From Flaviramulus basaltis (GTDB lineage: Bacteria > Bacteroidota > Bacteroidia > Flavobacteriales > Flavobacteriaceae): a stretch of DNA of 64,000 bases. The stretch spans positions 1,240,001-1,304,000 of the forward strand of contig NZ_FPKV01000001.1 in NCBI RefSeq assembly GCF_900114265.1, given 5' to 3'. A model generated the notes under the pieces. The model searched no databases and had not been told where the DNA came from. It worked only from the letters and a program-made list of their open reading frames with translations. The position numbers and the translations under genes were made by a program. Positions 43,733 through 51,457 of the stretch are shown here, in pieces (within the stretch, counting starts at the first letter, position 1; every line of letters starts with the position of its first letter).

Positions 43733-43816
43733 GCTGAAGTGGTGGAATTGGTAGACACGTTGGACTTAAAATCCAATGTCCATTAGGACGTACGGGTTCA
43801 AGTCCCGTCTTCAGTA
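43733..43816 (+). tRNA. tRNA-Leu (TAA)
   Basis: 84-nt class II tRNA with a long variable arm. Acceptor GCTGAAG/CTTCAGT with a terminal G-T wobble, anticodon stem TTGGA/TCCAA, loop CTTAAAA giving anticodon TAA (reads UUA). T arm CGGGTTCAAGTCCCG, A discriminator and no encoded CCA. UUA is the preferred Leu codon in AT-rich genomes. Confidence 0.97.
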
Positions 43817-43818
43817 CT

Positions 43819-43852
43819 AAAGCCTTATCTTTTATTAGATGAGGCTTTTTTT
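43819..43852 (+). terminator. Terminator of the tRNA unit
   Basis: A 12-bp stem AAAGCCTTATCT/AGATGAGGCTTT with one G-T pair (43819-43830 with 43837-43848), a 6-base loop, and a T run to 43852 that overlaps the stop of the next leftward gene. Confidence 0.92.
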
Positions 43853-45335
43853 ATTCAATACATTTTAGTTTATCAATAAAAAATTCTTTGTAATCAATAT
43901 CAGAAATAGTTACAGATTTTTTTGTCCCTCTTAGTTCTAAGGATTTTATTGGAGAATTTTTTAATTGGTCTATTTTAGATGCTGATATTATAGCCTTTAA
44001 GCTAAAATCATTACAATCTAAACTACCGGAATGGTATAAAATAATTACCTCATTGTTTTCAAGTGTAATTCTTGCACTAGACCTACTGCTTGGAACGTAA
44101 TTAGTACAACCTAAATTTTCCAATAAATTTATGTGAATTCTAGAAGTACTTCCTTCTCTTAATAATTCAATATTCAAATTTTGGTTAATAAAATATTTAT
44201 CTGTTATTATAACCTCTCGTTTATAATATTGATCATATTCGTTTATTAAATAATGGCAAGTACTTCGAGAGTTTAATTTTTCTTGTTCCTCTTCAGTATT
44301 TTTAACAATAGAATTTGGTTTTTTTTGTTGCTCTAGTTGAACTTCATTTAAGTAGTCTTGTTTTCTTTGCTTTTCTCTAGCAATTTTTTGGATTTCAATT
44401 TGTTTCTTTAGATCATCTTCAGCTTTAGCAATGGAATCAATCTTTCTTTGTTTATTTAATTGAATATGCTTTTCATTGGCAATTCTGAGTGTTTCAATTT
44501 GTTTTTGTTGTTCATCTTCAGCTTTAGCAATGGAATCAATTTTTCTTTGAGTATTTAACTGAATTAATTTTTCATTGGTAATTCTGAGTGTTTCAATTTG
44601 TTTTTGTTGTTCCTCTTCAGCTTTAGCAATGGAATCAATCTTTCTTTGTTTATTTAATTGAATATACTTTTCATTAGCAATCCTAATTGCTTCAATCTTT
44701 TTTTGTTGCTCTTCTTCAGCTTTAGCAATAGAATCGAGTTTTCTTTGCTTGTTTAATTGAATATACTTTTCATTGGCAATCCTAATGGTTTCAATTTGTT
44801 TTTGTTGCTTTTTTTCGGCTTCAGTAATAGAATCGAGTTTTCTTTGCTTGTTTAACTGAATATACTTTTCATTGGCAAACCTAATAGCTTCAATTTGTTT
44901 TTGTTGCTCTTTTTCGGCTTTAGCAATAGAATCGAGCTTTCTTTGCTTATTTATTTGACTTTCACCTGCTTTTGCAATATTTTTTCTTTCTTTTAGCCTG
45001 TTTTCTTTTTCATTAATAGCCTTAAGTCTTTGTTTTTCCTCAAAATCAAAATACAAATCCATCATACTTTCATTAACAAGTATGTATTGATCTTTAACAT
45101 AGCCTTCCCATTCTTTATATTTTATTTTATAAATATTTTGACCTAAATAATCGGTTACTATACAGTTTTCTCCCTCTTTAAATTGTGTTAGTGGCTTAGA
45201 GAAGTCGTTAAAATTTGCATAAAGTTGACCGTTCTCAATAAATTTAGTAGAAATAGAAGTCTCTTGTGTGAAAGAGTCATAAGTAGTTAAGGAAAAAAGA
45301 AATAAAGAAAATACTACTTTTGAAATTAGTTGCAT
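43851..45335 (-). CDS. Secreted coiled-coil protein with six 33-residue repeats
   Basis: 494 residues. A signal peptide (LFLFSLTTYDSFTQE) is followed by an SH3-like region (about 30-85: NGQLYANFNDFSKPLTQFK, GENCIVTDYLGQNIYKIKYK). Then comes a charged helical tract with six tandem repeats of 33 residues, core LNKQRKLDSIAKAEEEQQKQ. The C-terminal third is beta-rich (TCHYLINEYDQYYKREVIIT, SARITLENNEVIILY) and unlike anything I can name. 33 is three times 11, which points to a hendecad right-handed coiled coil. The start is ATG 45335; a TTG lies 18 bases further up. No function is assigned. Confidence 0.78.
   Translation of the reverse strand: MQLISKVVFSLFLFSLTTYDSFTQETSISTKFIENGQLYANFNDFSKPLTQFKEGENCIVTDYLGQNIYKIKYKEWEGYVKDQYILVNESMMDLYFDFEEKQRLKAINEKENRLKERKNIAKAGESQINKQRKLDSIAKAEKEQQKQIEAIRFANEKYIQLNKQRKLDSITEAEKKQQKQIETIRIANEKYIQLNKQRKLDSIAKAEEEQQKKIEAIRIANEKYIQLNKQRKIDSIAKAEEEQQKQIETLRITNEKLIQLNTQRKIDSIAKAEDEQQKQIETLRIANEKHIQLNKQRKIDSIAKAEDDLKKQIEIQKIAREKQRKQDYLNEVQLEQQKKPNSIVKNTEEEQEKLNSRSTCHYLINEYDQYYKREVIITDKYFINQNLNIELLREGSTSRIHINLLENLGCTNYVPSSRSSARITLENNEVIILYHSGSLDCNDFSLKAIISASKIDQLKNSPIKSLELRGTKKSVTISDIDYKEFFIDKLKCIE
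44361..44954 (-). repeat. Six tandem 99-bp coding repeats
   Basis: 594 bp made of six head-to-tail 99-bp units inside the coiled-coil gene, each encoding 33 residues. Units differ at a few codons, mainly synonymous or conservative (for example AIRFANEK, TIRIANEK, TLRITNEK). The first and last units are the most diverged. Such repeats can gain or lose units by slippage. Confidence 0.9.
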
Positions 45336-45381
45336 GTTATTAATTAGAATCAATTTGGGTTAAGAAGATAAAATTAATAAA

Positions 45382-45405
45382 AAAAACCGCCAATTGGCGG
45401 TTTTT
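45382..45405 (-). terminator. Terminator after the 11-residue-repeat lipoprotein gene
   Basis: Perfect palindrome AAAAACCGCC AATTGGCGGTTTTT region (45382-45405). Its stem is GC-rich, with T runs on either strand. It follows the leftward lipoprotein gene and lies upstream of the coiled-coil gene. Confidence 0.88.
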
Positions 45406-45428
45406 AAAATTGAAACAGTCTAATTAAA

Positions 45429-45761
45429 TTAGTGTTCTGCTTTTACTTCATTTATTTTATTTTCTGCAGTTTCACCAGCTTTTTTAACAGCATCAGCAGC
45501 TTTGTCCATAGTTTCTCCAGCTGCATCAACAGCACTATCTACAGCTTCTCCTGTTGCATCAACAGCATCGTCAATAGCATCACCTGCATCATCCATAGCA
45601 TCTTCTGTAGCATCAACGGCATCGTCAACAGCATCTTGTACATCATCAGCAGCGTTTTCAAGAGTTTCTTCAATAGAGTCTCCTTTTTTAGTGTCTCTAC
45701 AAGATGTGAAACTTAAACTTAAAGCTAATAATAAAACGGTACTTAATAATAATTTTTTCAT
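45429..45761 (-). CDS. Small lipoprotein of 11-residue acidic repeats
   Basis: 110 residues. A lipobox (LLALSLSFTSCR, Cys at about 21) is followed by a run of 11-residue amphipathic repeats: VQDAVDDAVDA, TEDAMDDAGDA, IDDAVDATGEA, VDSAVDAAGET, MDKAADAVKKA, GETAENKINEV. Ala/Asp dominate. The pattern resembles LEA or YtxH-like helices that lie along membranes or form extended helices. No enzyme motif is seen. It is a separate transcription unit ending at the palindromic terminator. Confidence 0.8.
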   Translation of the reverse strand: MKKLLLSTVLLLALSLSFTSCRDTKKGDSIEETLENAADDVQDAVDDAVDATEDAMDDAGDAIDDAVDATGEAVDSAVDAAGETMDKAADAVKKAGETAENKINEVKAEH

Positions 45762-45860
45762 CGGTTTTTGTTTTAGTGTTAATTATTTATAGTAAAAGTC
45801 AATTTTATGACTTTTTATTAAAAATTAATAGTTTGCTAAATAATTCTTAATATAAATACA

Positions 45861-47096
45861 CTATATACGAAGGTGATTAAGTATTTGGATGACAGCGCCT
45901 TTGTTTTTTTTAATAAAATCACTGTTTTTATTTCCAGAGTTAGATCTTTTTTCTTTATTCTCAATTAATTCTTTTAAAATAATATCAAATTCTATTTGAT
46001 TTGAAACTGAAAACATGCCGCCATTATCTATCATGGCTTTAGCTTCGGGAAATTTTTGATGGTTGTTGCCTATAATTATTGGAACTCCAAAAACGGCAGC
46101 CTCTAAAGTGTTATGTAAACCAGTGTTTCCAATAGCTCCACCAATGTATGCGATATCTGAGTAATTATAAATTTTTGAAAGAATTCCTATAGTATCAATT
46201 ATAAATACTTTTGCGTTTAATACTTTTTTTTGATCTTTTTCTGAAAACAATATAACTTCATCATTAATATTATCCTTAATGTTTTTTATTTGAGAAGGTT
46301 TAATATTATGTGGTGCAATAATAAATTTAACTTCAGTTGATGCTTCAGAGTTTATGAAATTAATTAATAACGTTTCGCCTTCAGGCCAAGTGCTTCCTGC
46401 AACAACACAAAGTTTTCCATCTTTAAATTTTTCAATATAATCTAAAGTATTATCTAATTTTAATTGACTAGAAACACGGTCGAACCTGGTGTCCCCAGAA
46501 ACGGTTACATGATTGTAATTTATAGATTGAAGTAGTTTTTTTGAACTTTCGTTTTGTGTAAAAATATGTTCAAACGCAAATAATGCTTGTCTAAGTTCTT
46601 TTCCATAAAATTTAAAATAAGATTGATTTTTTCTAAATACTGCAGAAATTAAAATAGCTTTTAAGTTTCTACGTTTTAATTCATTTAAAAAATTGGGCCA
46701 AATATCATATTTAACAAATACAGTAAGTTCTGGGTTTAAAATATTTAAAAATTGCTTTGCATTGCTTTTGGTATCTAAAGGCAAATAAACAACCACATCT
46801 GCAATAGGTGAGTTTTTTCGAATTTCATAACCCGATGGCGAAAAAAAACTTAATATAATTTTATGGTTGCTATAATGTTTTCTAAGCTCTTTAAAAGCGG
46901 GTAAACCTTGTTCGTATTCACCTAAAGAAGCACAATGAAACCATAGTGTCTTATCGCCTTCAGTTATGCTTTTTTGAAGAGTTTTAAAAGTTCTTTTTCT
47001 GCCGGCAACACCATTTTTAATTTTTTCGTTAAAAATGGAACCACATTTTAGAGCAAAATGGGTTAAATGTATTCCGATGTTATAAATTAGGCTCAA
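45861..47096 (-). CDS. waaA: 3-deoxy-D-manno-octulosonic acid (Kdo) transferase
   Basis: GT-B glycosyltransferase adding Kdo to lipid A, 411 residues. It opens LIYNIGIHLTHFALKCGSIFNEKIK and shows the family motif LWFHCASLGEYEQGLPAFKEL. Mid motifs are TVFVKYDIWPNFLNELKRR and VVAGSTWPEGE, and the UDP-binding-like end is AYIGGAIGNTGLHNTLEAAVFGVP. It diverges from the degT gene and belongs to LPS synthesis. Confidence 0.96.
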   Translation of the reverse strand: MSLIYNIGIHLTHFALKCGSIFNEKIKNGVAGRKRTFKTLQKSITEGDKTLWFHCASLGEYEQGLPAFKELRKHYSNHKIILSFFSPSGYEIRKNSPIADVVVYLPLDTKSNAKQFLNILNPELTVFVKYDIWPNFLNELKRRNLKAILISAVFRKNQSYFKFYGKELRQALFAFEHIFTQNESSKKLLQSINYNHVTVSGDTRFDRVSSQLKLDNTLDYIEKFKDGKLCVVAGSTWPEGETLLINFINSEASTEVKFIIAPHNIKPSQIKNIKDNINDEVILFSEKDQKKVLNAKVFIIDTIGILSKIYNYSDIAYIGGAIGNTGLHNTLEAAVFGVPIIIGNNHQKFPEAKAMIDNGGMFSVSNQIEFDIILKELIENKEKRSNSGNKNSDFIKKNKGAVIQILNHLRI

Positions 47097-47159
47097 TTTT
47101 TTTTATGCTAAAATACATTTCTTTAAAATAATTTCATTGGTTAACGTAAACGAATTTCG

Positions 47160-47167
47160 TAATTTTG
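47160..47167 (+). promoter_or_regulatory. Candidate -7 element for degT-galE, possibly leaderless
   Basis: TAATTTTG fits TAnnTTTG and ends one base before an in-frame ATG (47168), and 6 bases before the preferred ATG (47174). If it is used, the message would be leaderless. The -33 region shows only TTGG, so the evidence is weak. Confidence 0.25.
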
Positions 47168-47173
47168 ATGCTT

Positions 47174-48328
47174 ATGAAAAAAATACAAATGGTTGACCTT
47201 AAAGGTCAGTATAACGATATAAAAGATGAGGTAAATGCTTCAATTCAGGAAGTTATCGAAACTACATCATTTATAAATGGACCAAAGGTTCATGAATTTC
47301 AAAAAAACTTAGAATCATATTTAGGTGTTAAACATGTTATTCCTTGTGCAAATGGCACTGATGCTTTGCAAATTGCTATGATGGGTTTAGGTCTAAAACC
47401 AGGTGATGAAGTTATTACTGCAGATTTTACTTTTGCAGCAACAGTTGAAGTGATTGCGTTGCTCCAATTAACACCCGTTTTGGTTGATGTAAATGAAGAC
47501 GATTCTAATATAAACATTGAGGCTGTAAAAAAGGCCATTACTCCAAAAACAAAAGCAATTGTTCCAGTTCATTTATTTGGGCAATGTGCTAATATGGAAG
47601 CTATAATGGAGATTGCTAAAGCACATAATTTATATGTAATTGAAGATAATGCTCAAGCTATTGGCGCAACTTATACATATCAAAATGGCGAAAAAGTTAA
47701 AGCAGGAACTATAGGTAATGTTGGAGCAACATCATTTTTTCCTTCTAAAAACTTAGGATGTTATGGTGATGGAGGAGCAATTTTTACAAATGACGATGAT
47801 TTAGCACATACCATTAGAGGTATTGTAAACCATGGCATGTACGAGCGTTATCATCATGATGTTGTAGGAGTGAATTCACGATTAGATAGTATTCAAGCAG
47901 CGGTATTAGATGCAAAATTACCGCTTTTAGATACTTATAATAAAGCAAGAAAAAATGCTGCAAGAAAGTATAATGATGCTTTTAAAACTATTGAAAGTAT
48001 AATTACACCTAAAACTGTAAATGGTTGTGAAGGAATATGCGATACTTGTGATTGTCATGTTTTTCATCAATATACTTTAAAACTTAAAGGTGTAGATAGA
48101 GATGCTTTGGTAAAACATTTAAGTGAAAAAGGTATACCTTGTGGTGTGTATTATCCAATTCCGCTTCACAGGCAAAAAGCGTATTTAGATGAAAGATATA
48201 ATGAAGCTGATTTTACAGTGACAAATCTCTTGGTTAAAGAAGTTATTTCATTGCCAATGCACACAGAATTAAATGATGAACAAATAGAGTTTATTACTTC
48301 AACAATTATAAAATTTATAAATGGATAA
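47174..48328 (+). CDS. DegT/DnrJ/EryC1/StrS family aminotransferase
   Basis: PLP-dependent sugar aminotransferase of 384 residues. It opens KKIQMVDLKGQYNDIKDEVN, with GTDALQIAMMGLGLKPGDEV, VPVHLFGQCANMEAIMEIAK and the PLP-lysine segment ATSFFPSKNLGCYGDGGAIF. There is an unusual cluster of cysteines (Cys285, 289, 292, 294) before CHVFHQYTLKL. The start is ATG 47174; ATG 47168 and TTG 47165 are alternatives. It overlaps galE by 8 bases, so both act in surface-sugar biosynthesis. Confidence 0.9.
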   Translation: MKKIQMVDLKGQYNDIKDEVNASIQEVIETTSFINGPKVHEFQKNLESYLGVKHVIPCANGTDALQIAMMGLGLKPGDEVITADFTFAATVEVIALLQLTPVLVDVNEDDSNINIEAVKKAITPKTKAIVPVHLFGQCANMEAIMEIAKAHNLYVIEDNAQAIGATYTYQNGEKVKAGTIGNVGATSFFPSKNLGCYGDGGAIFTNDDDLAHTIRGIVNHGMYERYHHDVVGVNSRLDSIQAAVLDAKLPLLDTYNKARKNAARKYNDAFKTIESIITPKTVNGCEGICDTCDCHVFHQYTLKLKGVDRDALVKHLSEKGIPCGVYYPIPLHRQKAYLDERYNEADFTVTNLLVKEVISLPMHTELNDEQIEFITSTIIKFING

Positions 48329-49346
48329 AATATTAGTTACGGGAGGATTAGGATTTATCGGTTCACATACCGTTGTAGAATTACAAAATGAAGGCTACCA
48401 AGTTGTTCTTATTGACGATTTATCAAATTCTTCAATTAATGTTTTAGAAGGTATTACTGCTATTACAGGTAAAACACCAATTTTTGAAAAGCTAGATTTA
48501 AAAGAAAAATCTGGAGTTGAAGCCTTTTTTGCAAAACATAAAGATGTAAAAGGTGTTATTCATTTTGCAGCTAGTAAAGCAGTTGGCGAAAGTGTAAAAG
48601 AGCCTTTATTGTACTATGAGAATAATATTAATACTTTGGTTTATGTTTTAAAAGAATTGAAAAAATTACCTGAAGCTAGTTTTATATTTAGTTCATCATG
48701 TACGGTATATGGTCAAGCAGATGAATTACCAATAACTGAAAATGCACCAGTAAAGCAAGCTGAATCGCCTTACGGAAATACGAAACAAATTGGTGAAGAA
48801 ATAATAAAAGACACTTGTAAAGTTATGCCTAATATTAAAGCTATTGCCTTACGCTATTTTAATCCAATTGGTGCGCATGAATCTGTTAATATTGGTGAAT
48901 TACCAATGGGAGTTCCACAAAATTTAGTGCCATTTATTACGCAAACAGCAATTGGTTTGCGTGAACAATTATCTGTTTTTGGAGATGATTATCCAACTTC
49001 TGACGGTACTTGTGTTAGAGATTATATTCATGTAGTAGATGTCGCAAAAGCGCATGTTATAGCTTTAGAGCGCTTGCTTGAAAATAAGAATAAAGAAAAT
49101 TACGAAACCTTTAATTTAGGCACAGGAAAAGGAAGTTCTGTTTTAGAAGTTGTTAAATCTTTTGAGAAGGTTTCTGGTAAAAAATTGAACTATAAAATTG
49201 TAGCAAAAAGAGAAGGAGATGTTATTTCTGCATATGCAGATACTAATAAAGCTAACAATGAACTAGGTTGGAAAACCGAATTAACATTAGATGATGCTAT
49301 GAGTTCTGCATGGAAGTGGGAGCAAAAAGTTAGAGCTAAAAAATAA
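48321..49346 (+). CDS. galE: UDP-glucose 4-epimerase
   Basis: 341 residues of the extended SDR family. NAD-binding ILVTGGLGFIGSHTVVELQ, LIDDLSNSS, the catalytic serine/tyrosine segment FSSSCTVYGQ, SPYGNTK (Tyr-x-x-x-Lys) and GDDYPTSDGTCVRDYIHV identify GalE. It interconverts UDP-glucose and UDP-galactose. Its ATG overlaps the upstream degT stop by 8 bases, so the two are translated from one message. Confidence 0.95.
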   Translation: MDKILVTGGLGFIGSHTVVELQNEGYQVVLIDDLSNSSINVLEGITAITGKTPIFEKLDLKEKSGVEAFFAKHKDVKGVIHFAASKAVGESVKEPLLYYENNINTLVYVLKELKKLPEASFIFSSSCTVYGQADELPITENAPVKQAESPYGNTKQIGEEIIKDTCKVMPNIKAIALRYFNPIGAHESVNIGELPMGVPQNLVPFITQTAIGLREQLSVFGDDYPTSDGTCVRDYIHVVDVAKAHVIALERLLENKNKENYETFNLGTGKGSSVLEVVKSFEKVSGKKLNYKIVAKREGDVISAYADTNKANNELGWKTELTLDDAMSSAWKWEQKVRAKK

Positions 49347-49368
49347 GTTAGATTCAACAAACATGAAT

Positions 49369-49406
49369 AAAAAAAAGGTTGCTAATAAATTAGCAACCTT
49401 TTTTTT
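49369..49406. terminator. Bidirectional terminator between galE and lspA
   Basis: A 17-bp stem of eight A, GGTTGCTAA and its complement with an eight-T run (49369-49385 with 49390-49406), loop TAAA. It serves galE and the convergent lspA, whose stop lies at the end of the T run. Confidence 0.93.
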
Positions 49407-49917
49407 ATTCAATAATTTTCTTCTTCCTAAAACTCACAAAAACTAATATAATCATACCAGTAGTAACCGATAAATCGGCCATGTTGAAAATACCTGTTTT
49501 AAAAACACCTCCTAAGTCTACGAAAAAAAAGTCGGTTACAGAACCACGAACTATTCTATCAAAAACATTAGCAATACCGCCACCAATAATACTAGCAAAA
49601 GCAAAAAGGGACCAATTGTCTAAGTTTTTATCTTTTAAAATATAACGAAGTACAAAGCCGAGAACAAATATTGGTAAAATAAGTAATAATATAATCCTTA
49701 AAGTGGGATTCAAATCACTACCCATTCCTAAAAAAGCGCCTTCATTTTCGACATTCAACATGATAAAGGCATCACCAATTAAAGAAATACGTTCACTTGC
49801 TCTAGTTTCAGTTTGTCCAATAATGTTTGCTCTAACAATTATTTTTGAAATTTGGTCAACCGCAATAGTTAAAATAGTAACTAGTGTAATAAATATTGAG
49901 CGTTTAGATAATTTCAT
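49405..49917 (-). CDS. lspA: Lipoprotein signal peptidase
   Basis: Aspartyl protease that removes the signal peptide from prolipoproteins, 170 residues. Four membrane helices are visible, and the catalytic aspartates lie in IGGGIANVFDRIVRG and FNMADLSVTTGM. It abuts the fabD stop (the fabD TAA begins one base before the lspA ATG). Several lipoproteins in this window would be its substrates. Confidence 0.95.
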   Translation of the reverse strand: MKLSKRSIFITLVTILTIAVDQISKIIVRANIIGQTETRASERISLIGDAFIMLNVENEGAFLGMGSDLNPTLRIILLLILPIFVLGFVLRYILKDKNLDNWSLFAFASIIGGGIANVFDRIVRGSVTDFFFVDLGGVFKTGIFNMADLSVTTGMIILVFVSFRKKKIIE

Positions 49918-50811
49918 TTAGCTATTAGTCTCTAAAGTTGCTGAAGTTGTTTCAGATTCTCTGTTAATTTTCTTTACTAAACCTTGTAATACTTTACCAG
50001 GGCCAACTTCAGTAAATAGAGTTGCACCATCTGCAATCATTTGTTGTACAGATTGTGTCCAACGCACAGGTGCGGTTAATTGAGAAATTAAATTTGCTTT
50101 TATTTGAGCTTCATCAATTACAGCATTGGCGGTTACATTTTGGTAAATAGGACAGTTTGGTTTACTAAAAGTAGTGTTTTTAATAGCTGCAGCTAATTCT
50201 TCTCTTGCAGGTTCCATTAATGGCGAATGAAAAGCGCCACCAACCGGCAATATTAAGGCGCGACGAGCTCCTTCTTGTTTTAAAGTTTCACACGCTTTGT
50301 TTACGGCTTCTACCTCACCAGAAATAACTAATTGCCCAGGACAGTTATAATTAGCAGCGACAACAATACCATCGGTTGTTGCACATATTTTTTCAACAAT
50401 ATCATCATCTAAACCTAAAACTGCCGCCATTGTACTTGGTTGCAATTCACAAGCTTTTTGCATAGCTAAAGCACGTTGAGATACTAATTTTAATCCATCT
50501 TCAAAGTTAAGAGTGCCATTTGCCACTAATGCTGAAAATTCGCCAAGCGAATGCCCTGCAACCATATCTGGTTTAAAACTATCACCTAAAGTTTTAGCTA
50601 ATATTACCGAGTGTAAAAAAATAGCAGGTTGTGTTACTTTAGTTTCCTTAAGAGCTTCAGCAGATCCCTCAAACATAATATCAGTAATTTGAAATCCTAA
50701 AATTTCATTTGCTTGTTCAAAAAGTTCTTGTGCTAAAGATGAGTTTTCATAAAGATCTAAACCCATTCCAGAGAATTGGGCACCTTGACCTGGAAATATA
50801 TATGCATTCAT
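49918..50811 (-). CDS. fabD: Malonyl-CoA:ACP transacylase
   Basis: Transfers malonyl from CoA to acyl carrier protein for fatty-acid synthesis. 297 residues with the start MNAYIFPGQGAQFSGMG, nucleophile Ser88 in VAGHSLGEFSAL, and VVAANYNCPGQLVISGE with the catalytic His in GGAFHSPLMEPA. The ATG at 50811 is chosen over a TTG 24 bases upstream. It directly precedes lspA. Confidence 0.96.
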   Translation of the reverse strand: MNAYIFPGQGAQFSGMGLDLYENSSLAQELFEQANEILGFQITDIMFEGSAEALKETKVTQPAIFLHSVILAKTLGDSFKPDMVAGHSLGEFSALVANGTLNFEDGLKLVSQRALAMQKACELQPSTMAAVLGLDDDIVEKICATTDGIVVAANYNCPGQLVISGEVEAVNKACETLKQEGARRALILPVGGAFHSPLMEPAREELAAAIKNTTFSKPNCPIYQNVTANAVIDEAQIKANLISQLTAPVRWTQSVQQMIADGATLFTEVGPGKVLQGLVKKINRESETTSATLETNS

Positions 50812-50872
50812 TTTGATTCGTTTTTTGTGGTGCAAAAATAGGAATAATATTAGGAATTAAAATATTAAGCGC

Positions 50873-51433
50873 TTAATCGTTATTTATAGTTTTAATAATT
50901 TTTGCCGGATTACCAGCAATCATTACGTTGTCTGGAAAGCTTTTAGTAACCACAGCTCCAGAACCAACAACAACATTGTTTCCTAAAGTTACTCCAGGGC
51001 ATATAGTGGCATTACCACCAATCCATACATTATTTCCAATAGTGACAGGTTTTGCATATTCTTTGCCACTATTTCTTAATTTAAATTCTAAAGGGTGTGT
51101 AGCTGTATAAATTTGTACATGTGGAGCAAACATACAATTATCGCCAATAGTCACTTGAGCGACATCTAAAATACAGCAGTTGAAATTCATAAACAGGTTT
51201 TTACCCGCTTTGATATTGGTGCCATAATCACAATGAAAGGGAGGTTCTACGATTAAATTTTCGTCTGCATTTTTGAATATTTTATATAATATGTTTTGAC
51301 GTTCTTCTAAATGTTCTTCACTTAAATTATTGAATTTATGAAATAATAATCTAACAGTATGCCTTTCTTTTGCTAATTCAGGATCTGATGGATTGTACAT
51401 TTCTCCTGCTAACATTTTATCTTTTTCTGTCAT
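50873..51433 (-). CDS. Sugar O-acetyltransferase (Maa/LacA family)
   Basis: 186 residues. An N-terminal helical Maa domain ([30 protein letters not shown]) is followed by left-handed beta-helix hexapeptide repeats ([30 protein letters not shown] with the catalytic His, [30 protein letters not shown]-like end). It would acetylate a sugar such as maltose or glucose. The start is ATG 51433; a TTG lies 9 bases upstream. Confidence 0.92.
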   Translation of the reverse strand: MTEKDKMLAGEMYNPSDPELAKERHTVRLLFHKFNNLSEEHLEERQNILYKIFKNADENLIVEPPFHCDYGTNIKAGKNLFMNFNCCILDVAQVTIGDNCMFAPHVQIYTATHPLEFKLRNSGKEYAKPVTIGNNVWIGGNATICPGVTLGNNVVVGSGAVVTKSFPDNVMIAGNPAKIIKTINND

Positions 51434-51457
51434 AATTTTCAATAATTATTAGTGTTA

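Noticed and set aside
44361-44954. Regular repeats at about 99-bp spacing, checked as a possible CRISPR array
   Set aside because: The whole unit repeats without variable spacers and stays in one coding frame; it is a protein repeat.
45432-45792. Rightward open frames across the small lipoprotein gene
   Set aside because: They are low-complexity antisense shadows of the Ala/Asp repeats, with the signal peptide and terminator on the other strand.
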